Positions 41,149 through 49,148 of a DNA stretch of 64,000 bases are shown here, piece after piece (positions within the stretch are counted from its first letter, which is position 1; every line of letters starts with the position of its first letter). Source of the DNA: Maricaulis maris_C. Lineage in GTDB: Bacteria > Pseudomonadota > Alphaproteobacteria > Caulobacterales > Maricaulaceae. Both the position numbers and the translations under genes were made by a program. The stretch is from NCBI RefSeq assembly GCF_049116555.1, contig NZ_JAGDYT010000006.1, positions 1-64,000 of the forward strand, read 5' to 3'. The notes beneath the pieces were generated by a model that was not told the origin of the DNA, made no database searches, and saw only the letters and a list, made by a program, of their open reading frames with translations.

Positions 41149-42366
41149 ATGTCCATGAAACGCCTGGGACAGGCCGCGATCGGCCTCCTGCTCACCAGCC
41201 TTGCCGGCCACGCCGCCGCCCAGTCCATCATCCTTTACGAGGATGCCAATTATCGCGGACGCGAAGTGCGGATCTCCGGCGATGTCCGCAATCTCGACTC
41301 GGTCAATTTCAATGACCGGGCGTCGTCGTTCCGGGTCGTCTCCGGCCAGTGGGAATTGTGCCAGCACGACGACTATGGCGGCACGTGTGAAATCCATGCC
41401 TCCGGCCAGGCGTCCATGGGTCGGATGAATGACCAGCTGACCTCGCTTCGTCCGGTCGCCGCCGGTCAACCCGGTCGCCCCGGTGGCGGCTATGGCGGCC
41501 CGTCCCTGACGTTCTATTCCGGTCCGAACTATACCGGGCGGGCGGTTGTCGTGACCACGAGTACGCCGGACTTCTCGCGCATCAACTTCAATGACCAGGC
41601 CCGGTCGGTTCGCCATGGCGGACGCGGAGCATGGGTTGCCTGCCAGCACGCCAATTTCGATGGCGCCTGCATGGTGATCGATGGCGACATCGCCAATATC
41701 GGGGGTGGCATGGCTGGCGAGATCAGCTCGGCCGAACCGGATTATGCGGGTCGACCCAGCCGCCCGGGACGCCCCGGTGGCGGAGGCGAATGGCCTCGCT
41801 CCGGCGTCTTCCTCTATGACGGCATCAATTTCGAAGGCCAGCGTGTCGCCGTCGATTCCGACACGTCCAACCTCTCCCGCATGGGTTTCAATGACCGCGC
41901 CGACAGCCTGATCATTGCCCGCGGCGAGACCTGGATCATCTGCGATGATGAAGGCTTCACCGACAGTTGCCAGCGCGTTCAGGGCGAGGTTCGCGACCTC
42001 ACCAGTCTGGGCCTGCGCAACCGCGTGACCTCGCTGCGTCGTGTCGATGGCAGCTGGGGTGGCCCCGGTGGCGGCTATCCAGGCGGACCACGTGCCGATA
42101 TCCGCGGCGGTGTTCGTGGCGTCGACAGCCTTTTCTTCCCGCGCCCGGAGATCAATGGCTATGGCATTGATCGCTGCCTGGGTGGCTATGGTGCCCGCTG
42201 CGACCAGCAGGCCGCCGACCGCATGTGCCAGGCCGCCGGACTGCGCCGCGCCGCCCATTACAGCGTGGACCGCTATAACCGGTCGCAGACCTGGTATCTG
42301 GAACAGAACCGCGCCTGCACCTCCGGTCAGTGCGGTGCCCTGGTCGACGTGCTCTGCACCGACTGA
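41149..42366 (+). CDS. Secreted protein with three beta/gamma-crystallin domains
   Basis: A 405-residue exported protein with a signal peptide ending SLAGHAAAQ. Three crystallin domains lie at about 25-102, 117-197 and 213-296. Each opens with a Tyr-x-x-x-(N/D)-(Y/F)-x-G pattern (YEDANYRG, YSGPNYTG, YDGINFEG). Each carries the calcium-site form (N/D)(N/D)xx(S/T)S or a close variant (NDRASS, NDQARS, NDRADS; also NDQLTS). Gly/Pro-rich linkers separate the domains. The C-terminal ~85 residues contain six Cys (RCLGGYGARC, MCQAAG, ACTSGQC, VLC), suggesting a disulfide-bonded module of unknown role. AGGGGAGA lies before the start; the second ATG two codons later is possible. A terminator follows. 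Confidence 0.9.
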   Translation: MSMKRLGQAAIGLLLTSLAGHAAAQSIILYEDANYRGREVRISGDVRNLDSVNFNDRASSFRVVSGQWELCQHDDYGGTCEIHASGQASMGRMNDQLTSLRPVAAGQPGRPGGGYGGPSLTFYSGPNYTGRAVVVTTSTPDFSRINFNDQARSVRHGGRGAWVACQHANFDGACMVIDGDIANIGGGMAGEISSAEPDYAGRPSRPGRPGGGGEWPRSGVFLYDGINFEGQRVAVDSDTSNLSRMGFNDRADSLIIARGETWIICDDEGFTDSCQRVQGEVRDLTSLGLRNRVTSLRRVDGSWGGPGGGYPGGPRADIRGGVRGVDSLFFPRPEINGYGIDRCLGGYGARCDQQAADRMCQAAGLRRAAHYSVDRYNRSQTWYLEQNRACTSGQCGALVDVLCTD

Positions 42367-42390
42367 TCCGGCCACAGGCCTGAACGAAAG

Positions 42391-42420
42391 CGCCGCCCTG
42401 GCTTCCGGGGCGGCGTTTTT
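42391..42420 (+). terminator. Rho-independent terminator after the crystallin gene
   Basis: CGCCGCCC pairs with GGGCGGCG around a short loop, followed by TTTTT. It begins 25 bp after the stop codon. Confidence 0.88.
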
Positions 42421-42455
42421 CGTGCCCGAAATCGCGTTTTCGCAACATGTCCCTG

Positions 42456-42502
42456 TTGGGTCAGGGCTCGCTTTGGCCTATATTAGTTTCAAATGAAACT
42501 AA
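42456..42502 (+). promoter_or_regulatory. phhA promoter with overlapping palindromic operator
   Basis: A -35 like TTGGGT (42456-42461) and a -10 TATATT (42479-42484) are 17 bp apart. Immediately over the -10 and start site lies the 20-bp perfect palindrome TTAGTTTCAAATGAAACTAA (42483-42502; 9-bp arms, AA centre). A repressor dimer bound here would block transcription. MarR- or Lrp-type control of aromatic amino-acid genes is plausible, but no regulator gene is adjacent. Confidence 0.7.
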
Positions 42503-42532
42503 CCTGACCCCTCATGTGATCGGAGCCCGTCC

Positions 42533-43414
42533 ATGCCTGTGAATGATCCCGTCGTTGCGGAACAGGACCCTGCTGCCGATTTTACCATCGACCAGAAGTG
42601 GGAGCGCTACTCGTCGGAGGAGCACGCGATCTGGACAACGCTCTACGCGCGCCAGATGAAAATCCTGAAGGGACGCGCGGCACCGGAACATTTCGCCGGT
42701 CTGGAGATGCTCAATCTCAATGAAGGCGGTATTCCCGATTTCCGGCGGGTCAATGACAAGCTGGAAAAGCTGACCGGCTGGACAGTTGTGACGGTGCCGG
42801 GCCTGATCCCGGAAAAGGACTTCTACGAGCACCTGGCCAATCGCCGCTTCGTTTCCGGGCGCTTCATCCGGGATGGCGAGAAGCTCGACTACCTGCCCGA
42901 ACCCGACATTTTCCATGATGTCTTCGGCCACGTCCCCCTGCTCACCCAGCCTGTTTTCGCCGACTATATGCAGGCCTATGGCCGGGGCGGTCTTCGCTCA
43001 CTCGAATTCGATGCCATCAAGCACATGGCACGGCTCTACTGGTACACGGTGGAATTCGGCCTCATCAACACGCCGGAAGGTCGACGCATCTTTGGCGCCG
43101 GCATCGTCTCATCACGCGCAGAGTCGATCTTCAGCCTTGAAGCCCGCTCCCCCAACCGCATCCATTTCGATCTCGAACGGATCATGCGGACCGATTACCG
43201 CTATGACGATTTCCAGCAGAGCTACTTCGTGATCGACAGCTATGACGAGCTGATGGAGGCGACCTATGCCGACTTCGCGCCGATCTATGATCGCCTGCCG
43301 GATCTGACAGAATACAAGCCATCTGACGTCGCCGAGGGCGACAGGGTCTACACGCGCGGCAGTCAGGAATATGCGATGGCGGGTGGATTGACCGGCAAGG
43401 CGGAAGCTGTCTGA
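42533..43414 (+). CDS. phhA: Phenylalanine 4-monooxygenase
   Basis: A 293-residue cytoplasmic, iron- and tetrahydropterin-dependent enzyme that converts phenylalanine to tyrosine. It is the bacterial monomeric type without the ACT domain. The iron ligands lie in FHDVFGHVPLL (two His) and WYTVEFGLI (Glu). DFRRVNDKLEKLTGW and YLPEPDIFHD are also family blocks. The start is the ATG at 42533. It has its own operator-promoter with a perfect 20-bp palindrome just upstream. Neighbours are not other tyrosine-degradation genes. The next gene is a convergent receiver protein. Confidence 0.96.
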   Translation: MPVNDPVVAEQDPAADFTIDQKWERYSSEEHAIWTTLYARQMKILKGRAAPEHFAGLEMLNLNEGGIPDFRRVNDKLEKLTGWTVVTVPGLIPEKDFYEHLANRRFVSGRFIRDGEKLDYLPEPDIFHDVFGHVPLLTQPVFADYMQAYGRGGLRSLEFDAIKHMARLYWYTVEFGLINTPEGRRIFGAGIVSSRAESIFSLEARSPNRIHFDLERIMRTDYRYDDFQQSYFVIDSYDELMEATYADFAPIYDRLPDLTEYKPSDVAEGDRVYTRGSQEYAMAGGLTGKAEAV

Positions 43415-43439
43415 CGGCGCTCCGGTTTCAGCGCCAGGC

Positions 43440-43877
43440 TCAAACCAAGGCCGGGCTGACGCGACCGTCCTGCGTTTCGGCCAGCATCATCGTCCCGGTC
43501 TTGGCGAGGGCCTCGACCAGTTTTTCCCGTGAGACCGGTTTCACGATGTAGAAGGTTGCGCCGGCCGCGCGACACTTCTCTTCCATTTCCGGATTGCGCG
43601 CGCCTGAATACACGCCGATCGCGCCGCCACCGAGCTCAGTCTGGGTATCGCCGATGAAGGCGAGCGCATCGCCGCCGGCCAAGCTCAGATCACACAGCAC
43701 AAAAACGGGGCCGGCATCTCGGGCACGCAAATGGTCCAGCGCATCTTCGGGACGCGTGAAACCGTTGAACTCGAAGTCAACACCGGCATCTTCGAGATCC
43801 GCCTTGAACAGGAAATGCTCGTCCGGGTCATCATCGACCAGAATGACCGGCACAAGCCTGACGTCTGACAACTGCAT
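43440..43877 (-). CDS. CheY-like single-domain response regulator
   Basis: A 145-residue receiver with acidic cluster D15-D17 (VILVDDDPDEHFLF), phospho-acceptor D63 (LCDLSLAGGDAL), Ser in VYSGA and Lys in IVKPV. The first block, with its DEH-FLFK pattern, resembles receivers that work next to phytochrome-like or hybrid kinases. I chose ATG 43877; the frame continues upstream to a GTG at 43910 without receiver similarity. No kinase is adjacent, so the partner is unknown. The gene converges on phhA, and a small hairpin lies between them (43416-43435). Confidence 0.88.
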   Translation of the reverse strand: MQLSDVRLVPVILVDDDPDEHFLFKADLEDAGVDFEFNGFTRPEDALDHLRARDAGPVFVLCDLSLAGGDALAFIGDTQTELGGGAIGVYSGARNPEMEEKCRAAGATFYIVKPVSREKLVEALAKTGTMMLAETQDGRVSPALV

Positions 43878-43971
43878 GCCCCCCGAAGTGCGAAGGCGGC
43901 AAACTATCACGAAAAACCTGTTTGGGTAGAGGCTTGGAGAATAGGATTATTCCTCAACGCCCACAGGTCGA

Positions 43972-45312
43972 TCAGCCGCGCTGGAACGGGTAGAAATCCC
44001 CGCCCAGACCCAGGATCCCGGTCAGCGCGTCCAGGGCCGTGCGCGATTCTGTCAGCAAGGCCGGATCGCCGAGATCATCGGGTGCAAGCCGGTCCCGATA
44101 ATGCCTATTCGCCCACGCCGTCAGCTGGCTGAAAAGCGCGTCCGTCATCAATGCCGACGGCGTCACGGCGGCGAGTTCCTCATCGGTCAGAACGACGCGC
44201 AGGCGCAGACAGGCCGGTCCGCCGCCATTTCGCATGGACTGGCGTACATCGACATATTCCACGCGCCCGATCGGGCCATTGCCGGCGACCATGCCCGCAC
44301 AATAGGCGCGCGTTGTCTCGGTCTCCTCGGTCTCCTTCGGTGCGATCAGCGCCAGGCGGTCCTCGCCAGGCCACTCCAGGAGTTGCGAATTGAAGAGGTA
44401 GCTGGTGATGGCATCGCCGATCGGAACATCCGCCTCGGGAACCTCGACAAAGACGGGATCGAACAACCCATCGGCGGCACGGCGGATGGCGTCCATTGCA
44501 CCCGCCCGGTCCTCGAATGCGAGCTCGTGGAAGAACAGCGTCGTACGGGTGCCGACACAGACAACATCATTATGAAAGGCGCCGGCATCAATCGCGTCCT
44601 GCGACTGGCGCAGAAAGACGCACCGCGCCGGGTCCAGCCCGTGGGAGCGAGCGACCGCCTGGCAGGCTTCCAGTGTCTGACGTGCCGGGAAAGCGCCGGA
44701 CCAGTTCTCGCCGGCAACCCGGCCATAGACAAAGATCTCGACGCCTTCACCGCCCTGCTCTGCGCACAGGCGAACATGATTGGCGGCGCCCTCATCAGCG
44801 AAATCGGCCTGCATGGGCAAAGGGTCATGGACGGCAAACCGATCCGTGTCCGCGAACGCCCAGGACAATCCGCGCTGGGTCTGTCGTCCTTCGATGGAGC
44901 GGTGCAAGGTGGTCAGGAGATTGGCCGGCGTGAAATGCAGGCGCGAATCCGCGGTATCCGCCGACGGCGATACGGTCGCAGCATTGGCAGACCACATCGG
45001 CGACGCAGAACTTGCTTTCCGCACCAGACCTGGTGCCTGCTTCCAAGCGGATTCCAGAACGCCCGCATCGCTGCCGGAGAATCCGGCGCGGCGCAGCAAT
45101 GGCAGGAAAGGACGCTCATGCGGGGGCAGAAGCCCCTGCACCAGACCGGCATCGGCGAGACGTTTCATCTTGGTCAGGCCTTCAAGCACGCCTTCACGCG
45201 GCGACGAGACAAGCCCCTCATTGCGAGCGCTGGCCAGATTGCCATCCGAAAGGCCGCCATAATTATGCGTCGGCCCGATCAACCCGTCGAAATTTGCCTC
45301 GCGTGCCGACAT
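43972..45312 (-). CDS. astB: N-succinylarginine dihydrolase
   Basis: A 446-residue enzyme, step two of the arginine succinyltransferase pathway, which releases ammonia and carbon dioxide from succinylarginine to give succinylornithine. The N-terminal signature is ANFDGLIGPTHNYGGLSDGN. The His-containing AFHNDVVCVG and the nucleophile Cys in MRNGGGPACLRLRV are in place. The stop of astD lies 2 bp before its ATG at 45312. It is the last gene of the minus-strand ast operon (PLP enzyme, M20 hydrolase, astA, astD, astB). Confidence 0.96.
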   Translation of the reverse strand: MSAREANFDGLIGPTHNYGGLSDGNLASARNEGLVSSPREGVLEGLTKMKRLADAGLVQGLLPPHERPFLPLLRRAGFSGSDAGVLESAWKQAPGLVRKASSASPMWSANAATVSPSADTADSRLHFTPANLLTTLHRSIEGRQTQRGLSWAFADTDRFAVHDPLPMQADFADEGAANHVRLCAEQGGEGVEIFVYGRVAGENWSGAFPARQTLEACQAVARSHGLDPARCVFLRQSQDAIDAGAFHNDVVCVGTRTTLFFHELAFEDRAGAMDAIRRAADGLFDPVFVEVPEADVPIGDAITSYLFNSQLLEWPGEDRLALIAPKETEETETTRAYCAGMVAGNGPIGRVEYVDVRQSMRNGGGPACLRLRVVLTDEELAAVTPSALMTDALFSQLTAWANRHYRDRLAPDDLGDPALLTESRTALDALTGILGLGGDFYPFQRG

Positions 45313-45314
45313 GA

Positions 45315-46763
45315 TCAATCCACTCCTTTGACAGCCATCCGCTCCGGCGTCCGGGCCGCCTGTGTGGCCACCGGATAGGCGCAATAATCCGCGGCATAAT
45401 AGGCGCTTGGTCGCAGATTGCCCGACTGGCCGGGGCCACCGAATGGCATATTCGATGCCGCACCACAGGTCGGCCGATTCCAGTTCACAATGCCGGCCCG
45501 GCTCTCGACCCAAAAGCGCTCCCACAGGTCTTCGCTGTCAGACACCAGACCGGAAGACAGGCCGTAGGCCGTGTCATTGGCCGCCGCCATCGCGGCCTCG
45601 AAACTGGCCACACGCGTGACCTGGATGAGCGGGCCGAAGACTTCCTCATCGGGCACATCCACGCCGGTGACGTCGAGCAGACCGGGGCGCAGAAAGGCCT
45701 CGCCGAGCTCGGGCACAGGCACGACGTCCAGCAGGGGCTTGGCTCCCCGGGCGATCAGATCCCTCTGGGCATCGAGAACGCCTTGCGCGGCCCGTGCAGA
45801 GACGAGCGGGCCGATGAAAGGCTCTTCGCTCGCATCCCAGCGACCAATGGAAAGCTGGCCGGCTATCCGGATGATCGCGTCAATCACGGCATCGCCGAAG
45901 GCCCCCTCCGGCAGGATGAGGCGACGGGCGCAGGAGCAGCGCTGCCCCGCGGTCACATAGGCCGACTGGACGGCGATGCGCGCAGCGGCTTCAGCATCCT
46001 CGGCTTCCCAGACAACAAGCGGATTATTGCCGCCCATCTCCAGCGCCAGCTGAATACCGGTCCGGCCGGCGAATGTCTCATGGATGAACTTGCCCGTGCC
46101 CCAGGAGCCGGTGAAAAGCACGCCGTCGAGCTCGGCATTATCGAGCGCAGCCGCTCCCGTTTCACGTGCCCCCTGGACCAGATTGAGCACGCCTGCGGGC
46201 AGGCCGGCTGCCTCCCACGCCTTGACCATCGCCTCGCCGACACCCGGGGTGATTTCGGACGGCTTGAAGACGATCGTATTGCCGGCAATCAGCGCCGGAA
46301 CAATATGGCCATTGGGCAAATGGCCCGGGAAATTATACGGGCCGAGCACGAACATGACGCCAAGCGGCTTGTGGGCCAGCCGGGCATATCCGAACGCCGT
46401 CTCGGTTTCATGACCGGAGGTACGTTCGGTGTTCGCCTTTACGGAAATGTCGATCTTGCCGATCATCGCGCCCGCCTCGGCCAGACCTTCCCAGCGCGGC
46501 TTTCCGGTTTCGCGCGAAATCAGTTCGGCCAGTTCGGGCTTGCGCGTTTCCAGCTCCGCCTTGTAGCGCTCGACGATTTCAATACGCTCCGCCAGCGGCC
46601 GGCGCCCCCAGGCCGGAAAAGCCGCGCGGGCAGCGGCAAACGCTCTGGCGACGTCGTCCGGCGTCGCCGTGTGACCCGACCAGACGACGGCGTTATCCGC
46701 CGGATTGTGGGATACGAGTTCCGCGCCGCTACCGTCGCGCCATTCGCCGTTGATGAAAGTCAT
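45315..46763 (-). CDS. astD: Succinylglutamate semialdehyde dehydrogenase
   Basis: A 482-residue NAD-dependent aldehyde dehydrogenase, step four of the ast pathway, which oxidises succinylglutamate semialdehyde to succinylglutamate. Its family blocks are YNFPGHLPNGHIVPALIAGN, the catalytic Glu in LALEMGGNNP, the catalytic Cys in TAGQRCSCARR and NRPTCGAASNMPFGG. The ATG at 46763 begins MTFINGEWRDG; the frame extends upstream without similarity. It lies 4 bp after astA and 2 bp before astB, so the three are tightly coupled. Confidence 0.95.
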   Translation of the reverse strand: MTFINGEWRDGSGAELVSHNPADNAVVWSGHTATPDDVARAFAAARAAFPAWGRRPLAERIEIVERYKAELETRKPELAELISRETGKPRWEGLAEAGAMIGKIDISVKANTERTSGHETETAFGYARLAHKPLGVMFVLGPYNFPGHLPNGHIVPALIAGNTIVFKPSEITPGVGEAMVKAWEAAGLPAGVLNLVQGARETGAAALDNAELDGVLFTGSWGTGKFIHETFAGRTGIQLALEMGGNNPLVVWEAEDAEAAARIAVQSAYVTAGQRCSCARRLILPEGAFGDAVIDAIIRIAGQLSIGRWDASEEPFIGPLVSARAAQGVLDAQRDLIARGAKPLLDVVPVPELGEAFLRPGLLDVTGVDVPDEEVFGPLIQVTRVASFEAAMAAANDTAYGLSSGLVSDSEDLWERFWVESRAGIVNWNRPTCGAASNMPFGGPGQSGNLRPSAYYAADYCAYPVATQAARTPERMAVKGVD

Positions 46764-46767
46764 GCTG

Positions 46768-47784
46768 CTATCCCTTGCGTCGCCAGAAGCGGGCGCGATC
46801 GCCTTCGTGCAGGTCGAGGGCCTGCATCGTGTCGTAGGACACGCCCACAATGTCACCATCATCCACGACCTGCGCCTGGCAGGTCCGGAAATCATTGAAG
46901 CGGTCGGTCGAGAGAATGCCCTCGGCACCGCCGATCGTGGTTGCCGCCCGCACCGTCACTTCGCGGCTCTCGCGCAGGGTGCGGATATTCTCGGTCCAGT
47001 TCGAAACCAGGGGACCACCGTCGAAAATGTCGACATAGCGGTCATAGTGGAAGCCTTCCCACTTCAGGAGATTATAGGCGCCCTGCCCGTCCTTGTGGGG
47101 CTTGCCGATCACCGCCCGTGCCGCCTCCGGCAGGAGGTCGACATAGATCAGGTGCTGCGGCCCGAGATCGAGGATGAACTGATTGTCCGTCGCCGCCGAC
47201 AGCCGGTCCGCATCGTCAAAATCCATGCGGAAGAAGGGGCGCGAGACATGATCGAAGAAAGGCGAAGACCCGTCCTCGTGAACAACACCGCGCAGCTCTG
47301 CGAGAACTTTCTCACCGAAACGCTGCTGTCCGGCCGCGATCAACAGATAGCGCGACTGGGCGACCAGACGCCCCGCGCCGGTACCGCGCCCGGCCTCTGA
47401 CACGAACAAGGTCCCGACTTCCGACGCCCCGGCGAAATCATTGACCAGCAGCATGGCATCCATGTCGAAGCGGCGATCCGCTTCGGTGGAATGCTGCGCC
47501 AGGGTCATGATCTTGAAGTCCCAATAGGGTTTCGAGACACCGACCATGGCCTTGACAGCCGAGCATCCGACGATCCGGCCTGTCTCGGTATCCTCCAGCA
47601 TCAGCTGATAGGTATCCTCGGTCTGCCGGTCGCCCGGCCCTGAAAAGGCGCGTTCGGATTTGACGAGGCGTTCCTCGAGCACTTCCGGGGGCACGGCCAG
47701 TGAGGTGAAGCCGGTACCGGCTTCCTCGGCGAGACGCACAAGGGCGTCCAGATCCGACCGTTTGGCCGCTCGTACGATCAGCAT
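46768..47784 (-). CDS. astA: Arginine N-succinyltransferase
   Basis: A 338-residue enzyme, step one of the ast pathway, which transfers succinyl from succinyl-CoA to arginine. It opens MLIVRAAKRSDLDALVRLAEEAGTGFTSL, typical of AstA. It has the GNAT-like acyl-CoA region (LFVSEAGRGTGAGRLVAQSRYLLIA), FRMDFDDADRLS and the C-terminal KWEGFHYDRYVDIFDGGP. It follows the M20 hydrolase gene by 19 bp and precedes astD by 4 bp. Confidence 0.96.
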   Translation of the reverse strand: MLIVRAAKRSDLDALVRLAEEAGTGFTSLAVPPEVLEERLVKSERAFSGPGDRQTEDTYQLMLEDTETGRIVGCSAVKAMVGVSKPYWDFKIMTLAQHSTEADRRFDMDAMLLVNDFAGASEVGTLFVSEAGRGTGAGRLVAQSRYLLIAAGQQRFGEKVLAELRGVVHEDGSSPFFDHVSRPFFRMDFDDADRLSAATDNQFILDLGPQHLIYVDLLPEAARAVIGKPHKDGQGAYNLLKWEGFHYDRYVDIFDGGPLVSNWTENIRTLRESREVTVRAATTIGGAEGILSTDRFNDFRTCQAQVVDDGDIVGVSYDTMQALDLHEGDRARFWRRKG

Positions 47785-47803
47785 GATCCCTCCCGATCAG
47801 TCT

Positions 47804-49069
47804 TCAGCCCTGGCTTTTGGCCAGCGCTCGCGCCTCCCGCGCATCAAATTGGCCCTGCGCGAATTTCATCAGCATGATGGCCGACAATTTGGCGCGCTCG
47901 GCAAAGCTGGACAGTTTGACGATCTCGCGGTCGGAATGGATATCCGCGCCGCGCACGCCCAGCGTATCGACATTGGGGCAGCCGGCCGCCCACAGATTAT
48001 TGCCTTCGCAGACACCGCCCGTGTCCTGCCAGCGAATGTCGAGCCCGAGCGCTGAGCCAGCTGCTCGGGTCCATTCAAACATGCGCGCATTGGCTGGCGA
48101 CATGGGTTTGGGCGGCCGGGTAAAGCCGCCATGAAGCTCTGCCTCAATCCCGTCCCGAAACCGGATTTCGTCGACCAGGCGCTCCAGCTCGGCCTCGACC
48201 CAGACACGGTCATTTTCGGTTTTGACCCGCACATTGAACCGGACGACGGCATTGTCCGGCACCACATTCGGCGGACCGCCACCATCGATGCGGGCCAGAT
48301 TGAAGGTGACGTCCTCGCGCTTGCCATTGAGGGCATCAAGGCCAAGCCCGAACTGGCAGGCAGCGGCCAGGGCATTGCGGCCCAGATGATGCTCGCGCCC
48401 GGCATGCGCGGCACGGCCGGAGACTTTCAAGGACCAATTGCCCGATCCCTTGCGCGCACCGGCCAGAGACCCGTCGGCCAGCGCCGGTTCATACGTCATG
48501 CCGATATCCGCCCCGGCTCCCAGCTCGGCGAGAATGGGGCCAGACCCGAGCGACCCGATTTCCTCGTCCGGACTGATCAGGACATCAATCCCGATTTCGT
48601 CCTTCCAGGGCGAGCGTTCGAGGCCGAGAATGCCGTGCAGCATCACCAGAATGCCGCCCTTCATGTCGGCGACACCGGGGCCGTTCAGCGTGTCATCATC
48701 CCAGAGCTCGGTAGACTGGAAGTGACTGCCGGCCGGAAAGACCGTGTCGTGATGACCGGTCATGACGATGCGGATCGGCGCCTGGGGGCGGATCCGGCAA
48801 TGGAAGGACGGGGTGAAAGCCTGTTCGCGGACAGTGCCGTCGGGATCAACCACCGTGGTCGGCGGCAGCTCGATCGCGCGGATCTCGCCGCCGGTCTCGG
48901 CGAAGGCGGTTTCCAGCTCCGCGCGCATGGCCTCGAGGCCATCGGCATTGCGGCTGCCGGAATTGATCGCTGACCAGGCCTTGACCGTTTCGATCATGCC
49001 ATCGGCCCGCGTATCGATCCAATCGAGTACGGCGCATTCGTCCGGATTGAGGTCCAGTTTGTCGTGCAT
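47804..49069 (-). CDS. M20-family metallohydrolase in the ast operon
   Basis: A protein of about 421 residues of the carboxypeptidase G2/ArgE/DapE superfamily with a di-zinc site. Candidate ligands are HHDT (TGHHDTVFPAGS), GVADMKGG, the Glu pair PDEEIGS, YEPA and the late His in ADIHSDRE. The lid domain is in the middle (KVSGRAAHAGREHHLGRNA). It lies 19 bp before astA. Since astE, the succinylglutamate desuccinylase, is not present, this enzyme may hydrolyse succinylglutamate or another N-acyl amino acid. I chose ATG 49069; ATG 49138 is in frame but adds a stretch without family similarity, and neither has a strong ribosome site. Confidence 0.82.
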   Translation of the reverse strand: MHDKLDLNPDECAVLDWIDTRADGMIETVKAWSAINSGSRNADGLEAMRAELETAFAETGGEIRAIELPPTTVVDPDGTVREQAFTPSFHCRIRPQAPIRIVMTGHHDTVFPAGSHFQSTELWDDDTLNGPGVADMKGGILVMLHGILGLERSPWKDEIGIDVLISPDEEIGSLGSGPILAELGAGADIGMTYEPALADGSLAGARKGSGNWSLKVSGRAAHAGREHHLGRNALAAACQFGLGLDALNGKREDVTFNLARIDGGGPPNVVPDNAVVRFNVRVKTENDRVWVEAELERLVDEIRFRDGIEAELHGGFTRPPKPMSPANARMFEWTRAAGSALGLDIRWQDTGGVCEGNNLWAAGCPNVDTLGVRGADIHSDREIVKLSSFAERAKLSAIMLMKFAQGQFDAREARALAKSQG

Positions 49070-49148
49070 GAGCCAGTGATAGCCGTTTAAACCGAGCCGT
49101 CCACCCCCGGCCGACAGGTTGTGCCGGCCGGGGTACATGGTCGCGTTA

